Below are positions 6,448 through 8,044 of a stretch of 8,044 nucleotides of DNA, one piece after another (the first letter of the stretch is position 1; each line of letters starts with the position of its first letter). Location of the stretch: contig JAUXIR010000058.1 in NCBI GenBank assembly GCA_030620915.1, positions 1 through 8,044 of the forward strand, read 5' to 3'. Source of the stretch: Geopsychrobacter sp. Lineage in GTDB: Bacteria > Desulfobacterota > Desulfuromonadia > Desulfuromonadales > Geopsychrobacteraceae. A model generated the notes under the pieces. The model saw nothing but the letters and a program-made list of their open reading frames with translations. It ran no database searches and was not told the DNA's origin. The position numbers and the translations under genes are program-made.

Positions 6448-6894
6448 TTGTCGACCCATCATCCAGGAAGTCAGAAGGATCAGCACGCGCTAAATGCCTA
6501 CATCAGCCTGCTGCGCTGCACTGAAACAGTCACCAGCGACACCTGTCGCCACCTAGCAGCCGAAAAGCTGACAGTCGGCCAGTTCGGCACCCTTGAGGCG
6601 CTTTACCACCTTGGACCGCTCTGCCAACGCGATATCGGCAAAAAGCTGCTGAAAACCGGCGGCAATGTCACGACTGTGGTCGGCAATCTTGAGAAACGAG
6701 CCCTGGTTGAACGGCGCAGAATGCCCGAAGACCGCCGTTACTACAGCGTCGCGCTGACCGAAACGGGGCAAGAATTGATCGCGCGCATCATGCCGCGCCA
6801 TATCGAAAACATAACGACAAGACTGGCGGTACTCAGCCTGCAGGAGCAGGACGAGCTGCGCCGCCTGTGCCGCAAGCTGGGACTGGCTAGCTGA
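6448..6894 (+). CDS. MarR-family transcriptional repressor
   Basis: A 148-residue dimeric winged-helix regulator. N-terminal and C-terminal helices (about 12-38 and 112-145) would form the dimer interface. The DNA-binding core has LTVGQFGTLEALYHLGPLCQ (41-60), recognition helix KTGGNVTTVVGNLEKRALVE (69-88), and wing RRMPEDRRYYSVALTETGQE (90-109), with the MarR wing signature D-R-R. It has four cysteines (24, 33, 59, 141); C24 and C33 lie in the N-terminal helical region where some MarR sensors carry redox-reactive cysteines, but whether they sense anything is unknown. Translation starts at TTG behind a good SD. The gene lies 99 nt after lrp with its own promoter and palindromic operator, and 54 nt before doxX. 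The likely role is autorepression and control of doxX and pirin, released by oxidants, quinones or other electrophiles. Confidence 0.9.
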   Translation: MSTHHPGSQKDQHALNAYISLLRCTETVTSDTCRHLAAEKLTVGQFGTLEALYHLGPLCQRDIGKKLLKTGGNVTTVVGNLEKRALVERRRMPEDRRYYSVALTETGQELIARIMPRHIENITTRLAVLSLQEQDELRRLCRKLGLAS

Positions 6895-6948
6895 AGGGCT
6901 CGCCAGAGAGTTCATCACTAAACGACCTAAATCGAAAGGGGTAAAACA

Positions 6949-7395
6949 ATGATCAAAAAATTTCTCGCGACCGAAAACGACCTTGCCCCCCTGCTGCTGC
7001 GCCTGACCTTAGGCGTCGTAATCCTGCCGCACGGCCTGCAGAAAACCCTCGGTCTGTTCGGCGGCCACGGCTTCTCCGGCACCTACGGTTTCTTCACCGC
7101 ACAGATGGGGATGCCAGGGTTCGTCGCGGTTCTGGTGATCCTGGCCGAATCTCTCGGCGCGCTCGGCCTGATCATCGGTTTTGCCACCCGCCTCGGGGCC
7201 CTGGGGGTCGCCGCAGTGATGAGCGGTGCCATAATCATGGTCCACTGGCAGAATGGCTTCTTCATGAACTGGGCGGACAAACAAGCCGGCGAAGGCTTCG
7301 AGTATCACCTGCTGGCCCTCGGGATCGCCATCGTCCTGCTGATCAAAGGTGGTGGCGCAATGTCGGTCGACGGTCTGATTGCCGGAAAGGATTAA
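6949..7395 (+). CDS. DoxX-family integral membrane protein
   Basis: A small inner-membrane protein of 148 residues with four predicted transmembrane helices, near residues 12-29, 56-77, 82-100 and 118-134. The DoxX pattern is clear: an early LLRLTLGVVILPHGLQK segment (16-32), a glycine-rich loop, PGFVAVLVILAESLGALGL (56-74), RLGALGVAAVMSGAI (81-95), and a last helix entered by FEYHLLALGIA (117-127). The molecular function of bacterial DoxX proteins is poorly defined; some are linked to oxidative or thiol stress, and the archaeal namesake is a subunit of thiosulfate:quinone oxidoreductase. The ATG at 6949 follows AAGGGG by 7 nt. It lies between marR and the pirin gene (4 nt between the doxX stop and the pirin GTG), so the three are probably one transcript. 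Confidence 0.9.
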   Translation: MIKKFLATENDLAPLLLRLTLGVVILPHGLQKTLGLFGGHGFSGTYGFFTAQMGMPGFVAVLVILAESLGALGLIIGFATRLGALGVAAVMSGAIIMVHWQNGFFMNWADKQAGEGFEYHLLALGIAIVLLIKGGGAMSVDGLIAGKD

Positions 7396-7399
7396 AGTC

Positions 7400-8044
7400 G
7401 TGCTCAAAATTCGTTACAGCGAAGAACGTGGCCACGCCGATCACGGCTGGCTCGACACCCGGCACAGTTTTTCCTTCGCCGACTATCACGATCCGCAACA
7501 GATGTGGTTTCGCAGCTTGCGGGTGATCAATCAGGATCGGGTCGCAGCCGACACCGGCTTCCCGACCCATCCCCACCGGGATATGGAGATCATCTCGCTG
7601 GTCCTCAAGGGGCAACTGAAACATCGCGACTCGATGGGCAACCAGGGAGTGATCCGCGCCGGCGAGGTGCAACGTATGAGTGCCGGTAGCGGCATCAGAC
7701 ACAGCGAATGGAACCCGTCCAGGGAGGATGAGGTCGAGTTTCTGCAGATTTGGATCTTACCCAACGAAAAGGGGCTGACACCCGGATATCAGCAACGAGC
7801 TCCGCAACCGGGCGAAAAACGGCAAACCTGGACAATGCTGGCATCACCATCCGGCAAGGATGGTTCGCTCAGTGTCCACCAGGATGTCGAACTCTGGCGC
7901 GGCCGCCTGCGGCAGAACAAGCCAGAGATTTTCGAACTCCGTCCTGAGCGGCATGCCTGGCTGCAACTGATTGAAGGCGACCTGCAGATCGGCGGCATAA
8001 GCCTGCGAGCCGGCGACGGTGCCGCCATCAGCGAACTGTCACAA
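7400..8044 (+). CDS. Pirin family protein, YhhW type (C-terminus cut by right window edge)
   Basis: A bicupin of which 215 residues are visible, with no stop before the window ends; E. coli YhhW has 231 residues, so roughly 15 are missing. Pirins bind one metal in the N-terminal cupin, and the ligands fall at the same positions as in YhhW: H57 and H59 (FPTHPHRDME), H101 and E103 (SGIRHSEWNP). RHSFSFADYHDP (21-32) and the EFLQIWILP segment (113-121) are also characteristic. YhhW has quercetin 2,3-dioxygenase activity in vitro; the physiological substrate is unknown, and electrophile or quinone detoxification is a reasonable guess. The start is GTG at 7400, 8 nt after AGGA, only 4 nt beyond the doxX stop, which implies co-transcription and probably coupled translation. 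The next in-frame ATG is at residue 35, inside conserved sequence, so GTG is well supported. Confidence 0.93.
   Translation, partial: MLKIRYSEERGHADHGWLDTRHSFSFADYHDPQQMWFRSLRVINQDRVAADTGFPTHPHRDMEIISLVLKGQLKHRDSMGNQGVIRAGEVQRMSAGSGIRHSEWNPSREDEVEFLQIWILPNEKGLTPGYQQRAPQPGEKRQTWTMLASPSGKDGSLSVHQDVELWRGRLRQNKPEIFELRPERHAWLQLIEGDLQIGGISLRAGDGAAISELSQ

Noticed and set aside
6553..7407. Minus-strand open frames opposite marR and doxX
   Set aside because: Both lie opposite well-recognised genes and have no SD or family signature.

Overview
The window looks like chromosomal DNA of a metabolically versatile Gram-negative bacterium, probably a proteobacterium. MetF closely follows the enterobacterial MetF pattern, the coding DNA is moderately GC-rich, and good Shine-Dalgarno (SD) sites precede most genes. 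The genus cannot be named from sequence reading alone. I see no mobile element, CRISPR array, tRNA or rRNA. Eight protein genes fill almost all of the window; the first and last run off its edges.

Left block (1-1597, minus strand): a two-gene operon transcribed leftwards. It encodes a short member of the TIGR00300/LOR-SDH family, whose characterised relatives are non-classical ornithine cyclodeaminases, followed 20 nt later by an arginase cut by the left edge. Together they suggest arginine -> ornithine + urea -> proline + ammonia. The gap between them is built from tandem copies of a 7-bp repeat. A 285-bp intergenic region (1598-1882) separates this operon from the divergent metF and holds a candidate extended -10 promoter, a dyad, and an unusual metF leader: a 6-bp hairpin that buries the SD of a six-codon upstream ORF whose stop overlaps the metF start as ATGA.

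Middle block (1883-4511, plus strand): metF (5,10-methylenetetrahydrofolate reductase) and an AMP-forming acyl-CoA ligase of the AlkK/DmdB-like type, 67 nt apart, closed by a perfect 13-bp bidirectional terminator (4516-4550). It is followed by the convergent gene for alanine dehydrogenase (4580-5698, minus), whose own stop codon lies inside a second hairpin followed by a T5 tract.

Right block (5699-8044): ald is divergent from an Lrp/AsnC-type regulator, with an AT-rich 176-bp region of recurring TTAAGT/AACTT motifs between them, suggesting local amino-acid-responsive control of ald. Next comes a rightward stress-type cluster: a MarR-family repressor starting at TTG, a DoxX-family four-helix membrane protein, and a YhhW-type pirin (GTG start, cut about 15 residues before its expected end). 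A perfect 14-bp palindrome overlaps the promoter in front of marR and is its likely autoregulatory operator.

The theme is amino-acid catabolism (arginine, ornithine, alanine) and one-carbon/acyl-CoA metabolism, followed by a redox/electrophile-response module. The most unusual points are the arginase plus short ornithine-cyclodeaminase-like pairing and the structured metF leader. No wholly new system is visible.
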